The notes: a model not told the origin generated them from the sequence alone. A stretch of 64,000 nt of DNA from Aliiroseovarius sp. PrR006 (GCF_010500215.1 NZ_JAAGOY010000004.1:1116001-1180000), one strand, 5' to 3'. Counted from the first letter of the stretch, positions 16,476-25,631 are shown. Translations and numbers: made by a program.

Positions 16476-17477
16476 TTACGGGGCTTGGATCAGCCCTTTT
16501 TCGCGGAACAGCGCAGGCAAGTTGCGATCGGCCCGCGGCCCCATGTGGCGGATTACTTCGCCGGCCACGGTGCAGCCCATTTCACCGCAGACACGCAGAT
16601 CCGCGCCGGTAGCCAAACCATAAAGGAAGCCTGCCGCGAAGCCGTCACCGGCCCCCGTCGCGTCGACCGGAGTGATCCGCTCGACCGGTACGTCAACGCG
16701 TTCGCCGCCTGCAAGGATCGACACCCCGTCGCCCGAGCGTGTACAGGCGACCAGCGGGCAGATCTCGGCGGTTCTCGCCATTGCCACTTCCAGATCATCA
16801 GTCTGGAACAGCGACTTCAGCTCTTCCTCGTTCCCGATCACATAATCCAGCTCGTGCTCGATCAGCATTAGGAAGTCGGTGCGGTGACGTTCGACGCAGA
16901 ACGGGTCGGAAATCGCGATCCCCGCCTTACCGCCTGCGGCACGACAGGCGCGGGCCATGGCGATGAACGCTTCTTTCCCTTTGTCCTTGTCGAACAGGTA
17001 ACCCTCAAGGAACACGATCTCGGCGTCCGCTGCAACGTCCGGGTCCACGTCATCCGGGCCAAGCTCAGCCGAGATGCCCAGATAGGTGTTCATCGAGCGT
17101 TCACCATCGGGTGACACGAAGATCATCGAGCGCGAGGTCGGCAGCTCCCCCCCCGGCACCGGCGCGTTCACAAAGCGCGTGCCGTCCATCTCCATCGCGT
17201 CGGCGTAGAAGTGGCCAAGCGCATCGTCGTGAACACGACCAACAAAACCAGTGGTCAATCCCAGATTGCCGATCCCGGCGATGGTGTTCGCAACCGATCC
17301 ACCCGCCGCCTGCTTGCGCTCCCGCATCGCGGCATACAGCACCTCGGCCCGGTCTTTCTCGACCAGCTGCATGATGCCCTTCTCGATGCCCATAAGTTCC
17401 AGAAAGCTGTCATCAGCGGTGGTGATGACATCCACAACCGCGTTGCCGATCCCGACAACCTTGTACTTTTTCGTCAT
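16476..17477 (-). CDS. PfkB-family kinase, adenosine kinase-like
   Basis: A 333-residue ribokinase-fold kinase. GNAVVD at residues 9-14, the GGSVANT motif that binds the sugar, and the C-terminal DATGAGDGFAAGF signature with catalytic Asp are all present. The sequence best fits the adenosine kinase/adenosine-like branch found in alphaproteobacteria, but substrate assignment within PfkB is unsafe by eye. The ATG at 17477 overlaps the nth stop (ATGA), so it is translated with nth; longer starts would lie inside nth. Confidence 0.87.
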   Translation of the reverse strand: MTKKYKVVGIGNAVVDVITTADDSFLELMGIEKGIMQLVEKDRAEVLYAAMRERKQAAGGSVANTIAGIGNLGLTTGFVGRVHDDALGHFYADAMEMDGTRFVNAPVPGGELPTSRSMIFVSPDGERSMNTYLGISAELGPDDVDPDVAADAEIVFLEGYLFDKDKGKEAFIAMARACRAAGGKAGIAISDPFCVERHRTDFLMLIEHELDYVIGNEEELKSLFQTDDLEVAMARTAEICPLVACTRSGDGVSILAGGERVDVPVERITPVDATGAGDGFAAGFLYGLATGADLRVCGEMGCTVAGEVIRHMGPRADRNLPALFREKGLIQAP

Positions 17478-18127
17478 AAGTTCTTTTCCTCGAAGGGACA
17501 GAGGTCCCGAATGATGCAGTTTCCGCACATTGGCTTGCGGGCCTTGCAGGTATAGCGCCCATGCAGAATCAGCCAGTGATGCGCATGGTGTTGAAAGTCG
17601 GCGGGGATGTTGTCCTCGATGGCACGTTCAACCACATCCACATTTTTACCGGGGCAAATGCCCGTCCGGTTGCCGACGCGGAAGATATGTGTGTCCACGG
17701 CCTGTGCAGGCACGCCCCACCACATGTTCAGGACGACATTTGCGGTCTTGCGCCCCACACCCGGAAGCGACTGAAGGGCTGCGCGCGAGTTCGGCACCTC
17801 GCCCCCATACTCGTCCACCAGGATCTGGCTCAGCTTCATCACGTTCTTGGCCTTCTGGCGGAAAAGCCCGATGGTCTTGATGTGCTCGGTCAGCCCCTCA
17901 AGCCCGAGGTCGAGCATCTTCTGCGGCGTGTCTGCCACTTTGAACAGCTCCCGCGTGGCCTTGTTCACGCCCGCATCCGTTGCCTGCGCCGACAAGGCCA
18001 CCGCCACGACCAGCGTGTAGACATTCACATGTTCCAGCTCGCCCTTGGGCTCGGCTTCCTGTTCCTTGAAGCGCTCAAAGATCTCGCGGATCTGATGATA
18101 TCCGAGTTGTTTTGCCATCGCGTCCAT
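17474..18127 (-). CDS. nth: Endonuclease III
   Basis: Bifunctional base-excision glycosylase and AP lyase for oxidised pyrimidines. The helix-hairpin-helix LPGVGRKTANV includes the catalytic Lys, VDTHIFRV provides the catalytic Asp, and the C-terminal iron-sulfur loop has the CX6CX2CX5C spacing (CKARKPMCGNCIIRDLC). 217 residues, normal length. The start may be 18127 or three codons later. It is divergent from the alkylation-repair gene and coupled to the kinase downstream. Confidence 0.96.
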   Translation of the reverse strand: MDAMAKQLGYHQIREIFERFKEQEAEPKGELEHVNVYTLVVAVALSAQATDAGVNKATRELFKVADTPQKMLDLGLEGLTEHIKTIGLFRQKAKNVMKLSQILVDEYGGEVPNSRAALQSLPGVGRKTANVVLNMWWGVPAQAVDTHIFRVGNRTGICPGKNVDVVERAIEDNIPADFQHHAHHWLILHGRYTCKARKPMCGNCIIRDLCPFEEKNL

Positions 18128-18234
18128 CCATTTCCGCAGATCGTCTTACGCGAGCCACGTTCAATGCGCAATTTCCGGGTCGCCTTGCTGGGGCAGAAAA
18201 GGCAAGCTCGTTGTATAGATGCATGAGGCCAGAG

Positions 18235-19095
18235 ATGACACCGACCGAAGACAGCTATCATTACAACGTGATCCGCCGCGCGATTAACGAGATCGACGCG
18301 GCAGGCGGCGAGACGCTGTCACTGGACAGGTTGGCCGCGAAAATGGACATGTCGCCCGCACATTTTCAGCGCGTGTTTTCACGCTGGGTTGGCGTCTCGC
18401 CCAAACGCTATCAGCAGTTTCTGACGCTGGGCCATGCCAAAACATTGCTGGCCGAGCGGTTCTCGACCTTGGAAACGGCGCAGTCGGTCGGCCTATCGGG
18501 TCAGGGACGCCTGCATGACCTTTTCCTACGGTGGGAGGCGATGAGCCCCGGCGAATACGCCAAGAAGGGCGCGGGTCTGACGATTTACTGGGGCTGGTTC
18601 GACAGCCCGTTCGGGGCGTCTTTGGTGATGGGCACTGAACGCGGGATCTGCGGCATCGGCTTTGCAGATGAAACGGGAGTTGCCGAGACCTTCGAGGACC
18701 TGATCTCGCGCTGGCCCAATGCCACCTTCGTCGAAGATCCAATGTTCCTGCGACCTTGGGTTCTGGCGGCCTATGACACCGAACCGGGTGCGGATGGGAA
18801 GACGCCGCTGCACCTGATCGGCTCGCCTTTGCAGATCAAGGTATGGGAGGCGCTGCTGTCGATCCCCTCGGGCCACGTGACCACCTATGGGCAGATCGCT
18901 GAGAAGATTGGCCAGCCCCGCGCCGTGCGCGCCGTGGGTACCGCGGTCGGGCGCAACCCCGTCAGCTGGCTGATCCCCTGCCACCGTGCCCTTCGGAAAT
19001 CCGGGGCGTTGGGGGGCTATCACTGGGGCCTTCCGGTCAAACGCGCCTTACTGGCATGGGAAAGTGCAGAACTGGAACAAGAACGCACAGGGTAA
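18235..19095 (+). CDS. Ada-like DNA methyltransferase with AraC-type domain
   Basis: Removes alkyl groups from O6-methylguanine by transfer to its own cysteine (Cys249 in IPCHR). Residues 1-100 form an AraC helix-turn-helix (LAAKMDMSPAHFQRVFSRW) and the rest is the Ogt domain. The N-terminal methyl-phosphotriester domain with its zinc cysteines, which switches E. coli Ada on, is missing. This short form is common in alphaproteobacteria. GAGG precedes ATG 18235; a start 12 bp upstream lacks a site. Divergent nth also serves DNA repair. Confidence 0.9.
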   Translation: MTPTEDSYHYNVIRRAINEIDAAGGETLSLDRLAAKMDMSPAHFQRVFSRWVGVSPKRYQQFLTLGHAKTLLAERFSTLETAQSVGLSGQGRLHDLFLRWEAMSPGEYAKKGAGLTIYWGWFDSPFGASLVMGTERGICGIGFADETGVAETFEDLISRWPNATFVEDPMFLRPWVLAAYDTEPGADGKTPLHLIGSPLQIKVWEALLSIPSGHVTTYGQIAEKIGQPRAVRAVGTAVGRNPVSWLIPCHRALRKSGALGGYHWGLPVKRALLAWESAELEQERTG

Positions 19096-19196
19096 GCGTC
19101 TGTTTTCCGCCGAGTTTCCCCATAACAGGGCCTTGTTATTCGATATCAGGGCCCTTTTCTGTATGGAGAACAAGAAAACCAACCGAGGACCGCAGT

Positions 19197-19859
19197 ATGC
19201 AACCAAGACATATGATTCTCTCGTTCGGCCTGATCGCCGGACTTGCCACCAGCGCCTGTACTTCCCCCACGAGCCCCACCGCCAATATGGGCCCGCGCAC
19301 CCAGAACGGCGCCGCGATTGGTGCAATCGCAGGTGGCCTGTTTGGCGCGACCCGCAAGGGTGACGGCAAGCTGGGCAAGGCTGCCGTGGGCGCCGTCATT
19401 GGCGGCATGATTGGTGGCGCAATTGGACAGCAGCTGGACAAGCAAGCCGGTGATCTGCGTCAGGCCATCGACAATGACGACGTGAAAATCGTCAACACCG
19501 GCAGCGAGCTGATCGTGACAATGCCGCAAGACATCCTGTTTGCAACCAACAGCACCCAGATCAGCCAGGGCCTGCGCGGTGACTTGGCGGCACTGTCCCG
19601 CAACCTGATGCAGTATCCGAACTCGGTCGTCGAGGTGCGGGGCCATACCGACAACGTGGGCAGCGCGGATTACAACCTGTCGCTGTCGCGCAACCGCGCT
19701 GCGGCTGTGGCGTCGGTGCTATCAGCAAATGGCGTGCCCAGCTGGCGCATTCAGACCATCGGCTATGGTGAAGACCAGCCTATTGCATCGAATTTGGATG
19801 CCTATGGCCGCCAACAAAACCGTCGGGTCGAAATCGTCATCCGACCCACACAAGCGTAA
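19197..19859 (+). CDS. OmpA-family lipoprotein with glycine zipper (YiaD-like)
   Basis: A 220-residue envelope protein. The lipobox LATSAC gives Cys21. Residues 38-80 are two glycine-zipper helices (GAAIGAIAGGLFG; GAVIGGMIGGAIG), and residues 105-218 are an OmpA peptidoglycan-binding domain with VEVRGHTDNVGSADYN and the RRVEIVI end. It probably links the outer membrane to the cell wall. GAGGA precedes the ATG. A strong terminator follows. Confidence 0.92.
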   Translation: MQPRHMILSFGLIAGLATSACTSPTSPTANMGPRTQNGAAIGAIAGGLFGATRKGDGKLGKAAVGAVIGGMIGGAIGQQLDKQAGDLRQAIDNDDVKIVNTGSELIVTMPQDILFATNSTQISQGLRGDLAALSRNLMQYPNSVVEVRGHTDNVGSADYNLSLSRNRAAAVASVLSANGVPSWRIQTIGYGEDQPIASNLDAYGRQQNRRVEIVIRPTQA

Positions 19860-19890
19860 GTTTCGCACCAGTGTCGTCAGTACGACGCGA

Positions 19891-19918
19891 AAAGCCGGGC
19901 CTTGTGCCCGGCTTTTTT
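19891..19918 (+). terminator. Terminator after the OmpA-like gene
   Basis: AAAGCCGGGC and GCCCGGCTTT pair over 10 bp with a 5-base loop, then continue into a T tract. It lies just before the regulator's promoter. Confidence 0.9.
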
Positions 19919-19940
19919 GTTTGAGGCCCACGCCGTGATG

Positions 19941-19959
19941 TGGTCATATAATCTGACCA
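19941..19959. promoter_or_regulatory. FadR-type operator over a TATAAT -10
   Basis: TGGTCA-N7-TGACCA is a perfect palindrome of the kind bound by FadR/PdhR/LldR regulators (TGGTC...GACCA). The central spacer contains TATAAT (19947-19952), so binding would block the promoter of the regulator 29 bp downstream, that is, autorepression. Confidence 0.7.
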
Positions 19960-19987
19960 ATTGACAAGAGACCCGGACGAGACCTTC

Positions 19988-20743
19988 ATGCCCTTTCAGA
20001 AAATCGCCGCTAGCAAGCTGTCAAATTCCGTGGTCGAACAAATCGAGCTTCTGATTCTCCGCGGCGTATTGCGCCCCGGCGAACGCCTGCCGTCGGAACG
20101 GGATCTGGCGGACCGTCTTGGCGTGTCGCGGCCATCCCTGCGCGATGCTCTGGCCGTGCTTGAAACCTCGGGGTTGCTGGCGCGCCGGGCTGGGGCCGGG
20201 ATTTTCATCTCGGAAGATCTGGACAGCTCTTTCCCCCCTGCCCTGACCAATCTCTTCTCTCGGCATGATGAAGCCGTTTATGACTACATCACCTTCCGTC
20301 GCGATATGGAGGGGCTGGCCGCCGAACGCGCGGCACAGTTCGGATCTGATACCGATCTGGCCGTCATAAATGAGATCTTCCTGAAGATGGAGAAAGCGCC
20401 AGAAGGGCAAGGCGCCGATCTGGACAGTGATTTCCACATGGCCATCATCGAGGCCAGCCACAACGTTCTGATGGTCCACATGATGCGCGCCATGTACGAC
20501 CTGCTGAAACAGGGCATCCTCTATAACCGGCAAGTGGTCGTCCAGATTACCAACACGCGGATGGACCTGTTGGAACAGCACCGTGCCATCAACGATGCCC
20601 TGCAAAGCCGTGATCCCAAGGGCGCACGCACCGCAATCGAAGCGCATATGGACTATGTCGTTCAAGCCTATACTGACCTGCGGCGCACCGAACGCAACGA
20701 AGAAGTCGCGCAGCAACGGCTGGATTACGAGATGCAGCGCTAG
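19988..20743 (+). CDS. GntR-family regulator, FadR/PdhR subfamily (FCD domain)
   Basis: A 251-residue regulator. The winged helix is at residues 10-75 (LPSERDLADRLGVSRPSLRDAL), followed by an all-helical FCD ligand domain with the Asp/His metal-site pattern (DSDFHMAI, EQHRAIND, EAHMDYV), so it likely binds a carboxylic acid through a metal. Target genes are not adjacent. ATG 19988 is chosen because the TTG at 19961 would sit almost on the predicted transcription start. An operator lies directly upstream. Confidence 0.9.
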   Translation: MPFQKIAASKLSNSVVEQIELLILRGVLRPGERLPSERDLADRLGVSRPSLRDALAVLETSGLLARRAGAGIFISEDLDSSFPPALTNLFSRHDEAVYDYITFRRDMEGLAAERAAQFGSDTDLAVINEIFLKMEKAPEGQGADLDSDFHMAIIEASHNVLMVHMMRAMYDLLKQGILYNRQVVVQITNTRMDLLEQHRAINDALQSRDPKGARTAIEAHMDYVVQAYTDLRRTERNEEVAQQRLDYEMQR

Positions 20744-20758
20744 GCTGCCGCTAAAATG

Positions 20759-20782
20759 AAAAACCCGGCCAAAGGGCCGGGT
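20759..20782 (-). terminator. Terminator of the ATP synthase Fo operon
   Basis: ACCCGGCC and GGCCGGGT form an 8-bp stem (20763-20782). On the minus strand a TTTTT tract follows, closing atpIBEXF. It could also act for the convergent regulator. Confidence 0.85.
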
Positions 20783-20810
20783 CTCTCGAAAGTCGTTGAA
20801 AAAAGTCTGC

Positions 20811-21371
20811 TTAGTGCAGCTTGGCTTCCACGTCCTTGATGGCCTCTTCGATCAGCTTGTTGCCGTCGGTTGCGGTCATCTGTTTGGCGATCATGTCGCG
20901 GGCAGCACCTACGGCAACCTGAACTGCGCTGTCGCGCACTTCTTTTACGGCAGCCGCTTCAGCCGATGCGATCTGGTCTTCGGCAGCAGCCAGACGGCGT
21001 GCGATCGAAGCTTTCAGATCTTCTTTGGCCTGAGCCGCAGCGTTAGCTGCTTCTTCCTTGGCGTGCGCAACGATGCGCTCGGCCTGTTCAGCCACTTCCT
21101 TTTGCTTGCGCTCGTAAGAGGCCAGAACGGTCTGGGCTTCTTCGCGCAGGGCACGGGCTTCGTCGAGTTCCGACTTGATGCCCTCGGCACGTTTGTCGAG
21201 CTGACCGCCCAACATTTTGTGCACGCCCATGTAACCAAGGAAGGTCACGAACAACAGGAAAGCCAGGGTGACAACCATGTTGGTGTTGGACAGATCGGTC
21301 CAGCCAGCGTCGCCAGCGGCAAATGCCGGGCTTGCCGCCAGAGCGAAGGGGAGAACTGCGAGTTTTTTCAT
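20811..21371 (-). CDS. atpF: ATP synthase Fo subunit b
   Basis: Half of the peripheral stalk that holds F1 against the Fo motor. 186 residues: a cleavable-looking N-terminal segment (ASPAFA), one membrane helix (residues 32-50, MVVTLAFLLFVTFLGYMGV) and a long charged coiled coil. It lies 4 bp after the b' gene and closes the operon. The b/b' pair, instead of a b homodimer, is typical of photosynthetic-lineage alphaproteobacteria. Confidence 0.95.
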   Translation of the reverse strand: MKKLAVLPFALAASPAFAAGDAGWTDLSNTNMVVTLAFLLFVTFLGYMGVHKMLGGQLDKRAEGIKSELDEARALREEAQTVLASYERKQKEVAEQAERIVAHAKEEAANAAAQAKEDLKASIARRLAAAEDQIASAEAAAVKEVRDSAVQVAVGAARDMIAKQMTATDGNKLIEEAIKDVEAKLH

Positions 21372-21375
21372 CAGT

Positions 21376-21915
21376 TTACCCTTTCATCCGTGCGGTCACA
21401 GCCGCAGTTACCGACTTGGCATCCGCCTTATAGCCCATCGAACCCAGGATTTCCTTAGCGGCATCCTTGGAGACGGCTTTGACGCTGTCGACAGCTCCGG
21501 CGCGGATCTCAGCGATCGCGGCTTCGCTTTCGGCAGCTTTGGCCGAGATCTCAGCATCTGCCTTGGCAGCAGCTGCATCCAGATCCGCCTGAATATCAGC
21601 GCGCGCTTCAGCAACAATCTTGTTTGCTTCTGCACGGGCGTCAGCCAGGGCCTTGTTGTAAGCTTCTTCGGCTTCGACAGCCTTCTGCTTCAGCTCTTCG
21701 GCAGCAGCCAGATCGTTGGTGATCGTGCCCTGACGTTCAGACAGCACAGCCTCGATACGGGGCAGAGCAATCTTGGTCAGGACGAAGTAGATCACGACCA
21801 GCGTTACCACGAGCCAGAAAATCTGGTTCCCGAAGGTCGAGAAGTCCAGTTGCGGCATGCCAGCGGCTTCTGCGCCACCGTGTGCTGCTTCTGTGCTTTG
21901 TGTGTTACTTGCCAT
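21376..21915 (-). CDS. atpX: ATP synthase Fo subunit b'
   Basis: Second peripheral-stalk subunit. 179 residues: a short N-terminal cytoplasmic tail, a membrane helix at about residues 31-48 ([19 protein letters not shown]) with the family's [15 protein letters not shown] opening, and an Ala/Glu-rich coiled coil. AGAGGAC precedes the ATG. The symbol follows Rhodobacter capsulatus atpIBEXF, whose order is the same. Confidence 0.94.
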   Translation of the reverse strand: MASNTQSTEAAHGGAEAAGMPQLDFSTFGNQIFWLVVTLVVIYFVLTKIALPRIEAVLSERQGTITNDLAAAEELKQKAVEAEEAYNKALADARAEANKIVAEARADIQADLDAAAAKADAEISAKAAESEAAIAEIRAGAVDSVKAVSKDAAKEILGSMGYKADAKSVTAAVTARMKG

Positions 21916-21991
21916 GTCTTAAGTCCTCTGGAACCGAGTTACTTGGGGCGAAACGCTGACGCCTCGCCCCGGCGTAAGGATGGTTCAGGTC

Positions 21992-22228
21992 TTAGACAGC
22001 AAACATCAGCAGCAGAGCGACCAGGAACGAGAAGATGCCCAGGGCTTCTGCAAATGCGATACCGATGAACAGGGTCGCGGTCTGAGCGGCAGCTGCCGAC
22101 GGGTTGCGCAGAGCACCGGCCAGGAAGTTACCAGCAACGTGGCCTACACCGATAGCGGCGGCACCCGAACCGATAGCTGCCAGACCTGCACCGATGAATT
22201 GACCCATTTGAGCGATATTGCCTTCCAT
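21992..22228 (-). CDS. atpE: ATP synthase Fo subunit c
   Basis: Ring-forming proteolipid that carries protons. 78 residues in a helical hairpin: first helix rich in Gly/Ala ([10 protein letters not shown]), polar loop LRNP at residues 40-43, and second helix with the proton-carrying Glu61 in IAFAEALGI. No sodium-binding signature is evident, so a proton motor is expected. Confidence 0.97.
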   Translation of the reverse strand: MEGNIAQMGQFIGAGLAAIGSGAAAIGVGHVAGNFLAGALRNPSAAAAQTATLFIGIAFAEALGIFSFLVALLLMFAV

Positions 22229-22288
22229 TGTGATTTCTCCTTACGTTGGAATGCTTGAATTAGGATTGGTTAGCGGGCTGCAACCGTC

Positions 22289-23128
22289 TTAGTGCGACGG
22301 ATGCAGAGCGTCTTTCAGGTATACGCAGGTCAGGATGGTGAACACGTAGGCCTGGATGAAGGCTACGAGCACTTCCAGTGCGTAGACGGCCGAGATGGCC
22401 AGAATCGGCAGGAAGCTGAACATGCCCAGGGCAGCAGCGAAGCCGGCGAATACTTTGATAACCGCGTGGCCAGCCATCACGTTACCAGCCAAACGAATGG
22501 AGTGGCTGACGGGGCGCACGAAGTACGAAATCAGTTCGATAACCGCCAGGATCGGGCGCAGCGCCAGCGGAGCGGACGAGACCCAGAACAGACCCAGGAA
22601 GCCAGCGCCGTTCTTGACGAAGCCCAGCACGGTTACGAAGACGAACACGATCATGGCCAGAACAGCGGTCACAGCGATGTGGCTGGTGGCGGTGAACGAG
22701 GTCGGGATCAGACCCAGGAAGTTGGCGAACAAGATGAACATGAACAAGGTCATGATGCCGGGGAAGTATTTCACAGCGTCGTTACCGGCCACGTCCTCAA
22801 CCATCTTATAGACAAAGCCGTATGCCATTTCGGCAACCGACTGGCTGCGGTTCGGCACGATTGCGCGGCCGCTCGAGCCAACAACCAGCATCAGCACGAT
22901 ACCGATGATTGCCAGAACCATCCACAAGGTCTGGTTGGTCACCGTGAACATGCCCAGTTTGCCGTCACCAAACAGCGGTTTGATTTCGAACTGATCCATC
23001 GGGTGGATGGCCAGGCCAGGATGTGCAGGCGAGAACAGCACGCCCGACAGCAGAACCACTGCCAGAACGGCAAAGAATGCAATCTTGATGATCGGGCCTG
23101 CACCCTGTTTTGCGCCTTGTTCAGCCAC
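22289..23128 (-). CDS. atpB: ATP synthase Fo subunit a
   Basis: Stator membrane subunit forming the proton half-channels. 279 residues with the essential Arg in [12 protein letters not shown] and the [14 protein letters not shown] stretch. It starts with GTG at 23128, 4 bp after the atpI stop; upstream in-frame codons lie inside atpI. The N-terminus up to the family's [12 protein letters not shown] carries about 50 extra residues including a hydrophobic helix. Confidence 0.95.
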   Translation of the reverse strand: MAEQGAKQGAGPIIKIAFFAVLAVVLLSGVLFSPAHPGLAIHPMDQFEIKPLFGDGKLGMFTVTNQTLWMVLAIIGIVLMLVVGSSGRAIVPNRSQSVAEMAYGFVYKMVEDVAGNDAVKYFPGIMTLFMFILFANFLGLIPTSFTATSHIAVTAVLAMIVFVFVTVLGFVKNGAGFLGLFWVSSAPLALRPILAVIELISYFVRPVSHSIRLAGNVMAGHAVIKVFAGFAAALGMFSFLPILAISAVYALEVLVAFIQAYVFTILTCVYLKDALHPSH

Positions 23129-23132
23129 GTTC

Positions 23133-23471
23133 CTATCCCTCTTTCTTGTCAGAAGCCTGCGCCTTCGACGCATCCTCTGCTTTCTTCTGCATCTGGGCCG
23201 CAGTTCCCAGCATGACCTTCATGCCTGCCGCGAAGCCCAACAATATGAACAGCACCATGAATATCGGCTTGGTCCCAAAAAGACTGTCCAGCCCGTATCC
23301 GATGCCAAAGCCGATCACCAGACCGACTGTAAGCTCTATGACCATCTGCCAAGCGAACGATGCTTGGTTATAGGCCTCGTCTCCGGTTTTCTTTTCGTCC
23401 TCTTCCCCTTTCGCCGCTTGGATGCGGGCGTCGAGCTCTTTTAAGCGCTCGGGATCGGGGGTGTCGGGCAC
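23133..23471 (-). CDS. atpI: ATP synthase accessory protein AtpI (AtpZ/AtpI family)
   Basis: A 112-residue membrane protein with a charged N-terminus, two membrane helices (residues 44-62 and 70-88) and a charged tail. Family members assist assembly of the c-ring or magnesium supply. It begins with GTG behind a perfect GGAGGA at six-base spacing and heads the Fo operon. Confidence 0.93.
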   Translation of the reverse strand: MPDTPDPERLKELDARIQAAKGEEDEKKTGDEAYNQASFAWQMVIELTVGLVIGFGIGYGLDSLFGTKPIFMVLFILLGFAAGMKVMLGTAAQMQKKAEDASKAQASDKKEG

Positions 23472-23500
23472 GAATATTCCTCCGGTGACAGTTAGGGCAT

Positions 23501-23529
23501 GTGCTAAGGGGTAGGGGGCAATGAGTCAA
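23501..23529 (-). promoter_or_regulatory. Candidate promoter of atpIBEXF
   Basis: On the minus strand TTGACT (23529-23524) and TAGCAC (23506-23501) are 17 bp apart, about 30 bp upstream of the atpI start. The -35 fits the alphaproteobacterial consensus well; the -10 is weak. Confidence 0.5.
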
Positions 23530-23700
23530 CGACGTTTAGCGCCAACACGTGAGACTTTAAGATGCTGATATTATTACACTTTAATATCAACGTAAATTCA
23601 GCGCAGCCCCAGCGGCACCCTCATACCCCAGATTCCGGCCAATTGCGTTTATTTAACCGATTGGTTGACGATTGATTGCGTGCACCCTAGGCCCATAGAC

Positions 23701-24033
23701 ATGGAAACCCGCCTTGATCTTGTCTTCGCCGCCCTGTCCGACCCGACACGCCGTGCCATTCTGACCATGCTTCTGGAAGATGACATGGCGGTCACTGATG
23801 TGGCCGAACCGTTCGAGATGTCGCTGGCTGCGATCTCGAAACACCTGACGATCCTGTCGCGTGCGGGTTTGATCGCGCAGGAAAAGCGCGGTCGGGTGAA
23901 ATGGTGCAAGCTGGATCCCGGCGCGCTGCGTGAGGCATCCGTCTGGATGCAGGGGTTTGGGCAGTTCGAGCCGGTCAATCTGGATGCGTTTGAGCGGTTC
24001 TTGGAAGAAGAGCTGCGCGATGACAGTATTTAA
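23701..24033 (+). CDS. ArsR-family transcriptional regulator
   Basis: A 110-residue winged-helix protein starting METRLDLVFAALSDPTRRAIL, the hallmark of the ArsR/SdpR group. The recognition helix region is MSLAAISKHLTILSRAGL. No metal-binding CxC motif is seen, so it probably is not a metal sensor. In many genomes such regulators precede SRPBCC/AHSA1 genes; none follows here. Its stop overlaps the convergent LysR stop. Confidence 0.88.
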   Translation: METRLDLVFAALSDPTRRAILTMLLEDDMAVTDVAEPFEMSLAAISKHLTILSRAGLIAQEKRGRVKWCKLDPGALREASVWMQGFGQFEPVNLDAFERFLEEELRDDSI

Positions 24034-24923
24034 TCCGGCAAGCTGACCGCAGGATCTGTCGCCGCCCAATTCTTGGCAGCCTCTTTAAGCCATGTCAGCA
24101 CGGCCTGAACTTTCGCCGTGCGATGCAGATCAACATGCGTCACCAGCCAGAACTCTGACCGCCATTCTGGCTGTGGCGGCATGATCTCGATCAGCTCTGG
24201 GTGTTCACCGCGCACCGCGAATCCGACACCCGCGCCTGACAGCAATGCCTGCTGCATCGACACATCATCAGTTACACGGAAAGTGACATTTTCCTCTGGG
24301 ATGCTTTTTGCCATCCAACGCGCAAAGGGTGCACGTGAATGTATGTCATCCCCTCCGATAAACCTGTGCTTGTCCAACGTATCCTCGGTCGGCATCCCAT
24401 AACGCTCTACATATTCCGGCGACACATAGAGCGAGAGGTCCATGTGCAGAAACCGCTGCGCCACGTTGTCGGGCTCTTGCGGGGCTTGGCCTGCGCGGAT
24501 CGCCACATGAGCTTCACCATATTCCAGCCGGAACAGACGCAACCCGGTACGCAAACGGATCGAGGTATTCGGGTGCGCGTGCTGGAACGCCGCCAGAACC
24601 GGGGTCAGTCGCGGGGAGAATGAGGCAAGCGCCGTGACAACAACGTCGCCCGAGACATCCTCGCCCTGCCCTTTCAGCCGTGTTCCCAACTGTGCAAACT
24701 GCTCTTCGGTGGTCGAAGCGATGCGTGCCAGATCTACCCCGGCCTCGGTTGGGGTATATCCCCGCGCATGGCGCTGGAACAATTTCACACCCATCCGCGC
24801 CTCGAGCGAATCTACATGCCGGATCACCGTGGCATGGTGGATGCCCAGGCTGTCCGCCGCCCCGCTGACGGTGCCAGCGCGTGCCACATGAAAGGCCGTG
24901 CGAATTTCGTCCCAATGGTCCAT
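24030..24923 (-). CDS. LysR-family transcriptional regulator
   Basis: A 297-residue regulator with an N-terminal helix-turn-helix (residues 1-60, DSLGIHHATVIRHVDSLEARMG) and a periplasmic-binding-like effector domain. AAGGGG lies before ATG 24923. It is divergent from an FMN-dependent azoreductase, which it most likely controls through the palindrome at 24943-24964. Confidence 0.92.
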   Translation of the reverse strand: MDHWDEIRTAFHVARAGTVSGAADSLGIHHATVIRHVDSLEARMGVKLFQRHARGYTPTEAGVDLARIASTTEEQFAQLGTRLKGQGEDVSGDVVVTALASFSPRLTPVLAAFQHAHPNTSIRLRTGLRLFRLEYGEAHVAIRAGQAPQEPDNVAQRFLHMDLSLYVSPEYVERYGMPTEDTLDKHRFIGGDDIHSRAPFARWMAKSIPEENVTFRVTDDVSMQQALLSGAGVGFAVRGEHPELIEIMPPQPEWRSEFWLVTHVDLHRTAKVQAVLTWLKEAAKNWAATDPAVSLPD

Positions 24924-24942
24924 GCGATCCCCTTGTTTTCCG

Positions 24943-24964
24943 ATATGTGCATTTTCACACATAT
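24943..24964. promoter_or_regulatory. Candidate LysR operator (ATATGTG-N8-CACATAT)
   Basis: A perfect 7-bp inverted repeat with an 8-base spacer lies 20 bp before the LysR start and 84 bp before the azoreductase start, inside the shared intergenic region. Confidence 0.6.
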
Positions 24965-25047
24965 TCTGTTGATTTACCCAGATTGCGTTTGGAAATGCAA
25001 GATCACACATTCCCCTCAACAGACACAAACACACTCGGAGACATCCA

Positions 25048-25608
25048 ATGCATATCCTTCGTATCGACAGCTCGACCCGCACCGACACCTCGCTTTCGCG
25101 CAAGCTGGCAGATGACGTTCTGGCCCATTATGCGGACGCCACCGTCACCACCCGCAATCTGGGCGAGGGCATCCCGCATATCGACGCTGACTTCACCCGC
25201 GCGACCTTCACCCCGCCCGAAGCGCGCAGCGACGCAGATAACGCCGCCCTTGCCCTGTCGGACGAAATCGTGGCCGAAGTTCAGGCCGCCGACCTGATCG
25301 TGATTTCGATGCCGGTCTACAACTTCTCAGTCCCCTCGACCCTGAAAGCCTGGATCGACCAACTGGCCCGCGTCGGCGTGACCTTCCAGTATACTGAGAC
25401 CGGCCCGGTTGGCCTGCTGGAAGACAAACGCGTGATCGTGGTCAGTGCTTCGGGTGGCACACCGGTTGGTGCGCCATACGAATTCGCCTCGCCTTTCCTG
25501 ACCCATGTTTTCGGGTTTCTGGGCCTGACAGACGTGTCCTTCGTGGGTGCGGCTGGCGAAGCAGGCCTAGCCGAGGCCGAACAAGCCATTCAGGCGCTCG
25601 CCGCCTAA
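25048..25608 (+). CDS. azoR: FMN-dependent NADH-azoreductase
   Basis: A 186-residue flavodoxin-like oxidoreductase that reduces quinones and azo compounds with NADH. The phosphate-binding loop is RIDSSTRTDTSLSRKL (residues 5-20), with the family motif MPVYNFSVPSTLKAWID and SASGGTP. Divergent LysR control suggests induction by quinones or electrophiles, as in homologous systems (inference). A terminator follows at 25632. Confidence 0.92.
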   Translation: MHILRIDSSTRTDTSLSRKLADDVLAHYADATVTTRNLGEGIPHIDADFTRATFTPPEARSDADNAALALSDEIVAEVQAADLIVISMPVYNFSVPSTLKAWIDQLARVGVTFQYTETGPVGLLEDKRVIVVSASGGTPVGAPYEFASPFLTHVFGFLGLTDVSFVGAAGEAGLAEAEQAIQALAA

Positions 25609-25631
25609 GGCCTCGCATATAACAAGACATG

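Noticed and set aside
22292-23215. 307-codon plus-strand frame over atpB
   Set aside because: Shadow of atpB-atpI, rich in His, Gln and Asp with no family signature.
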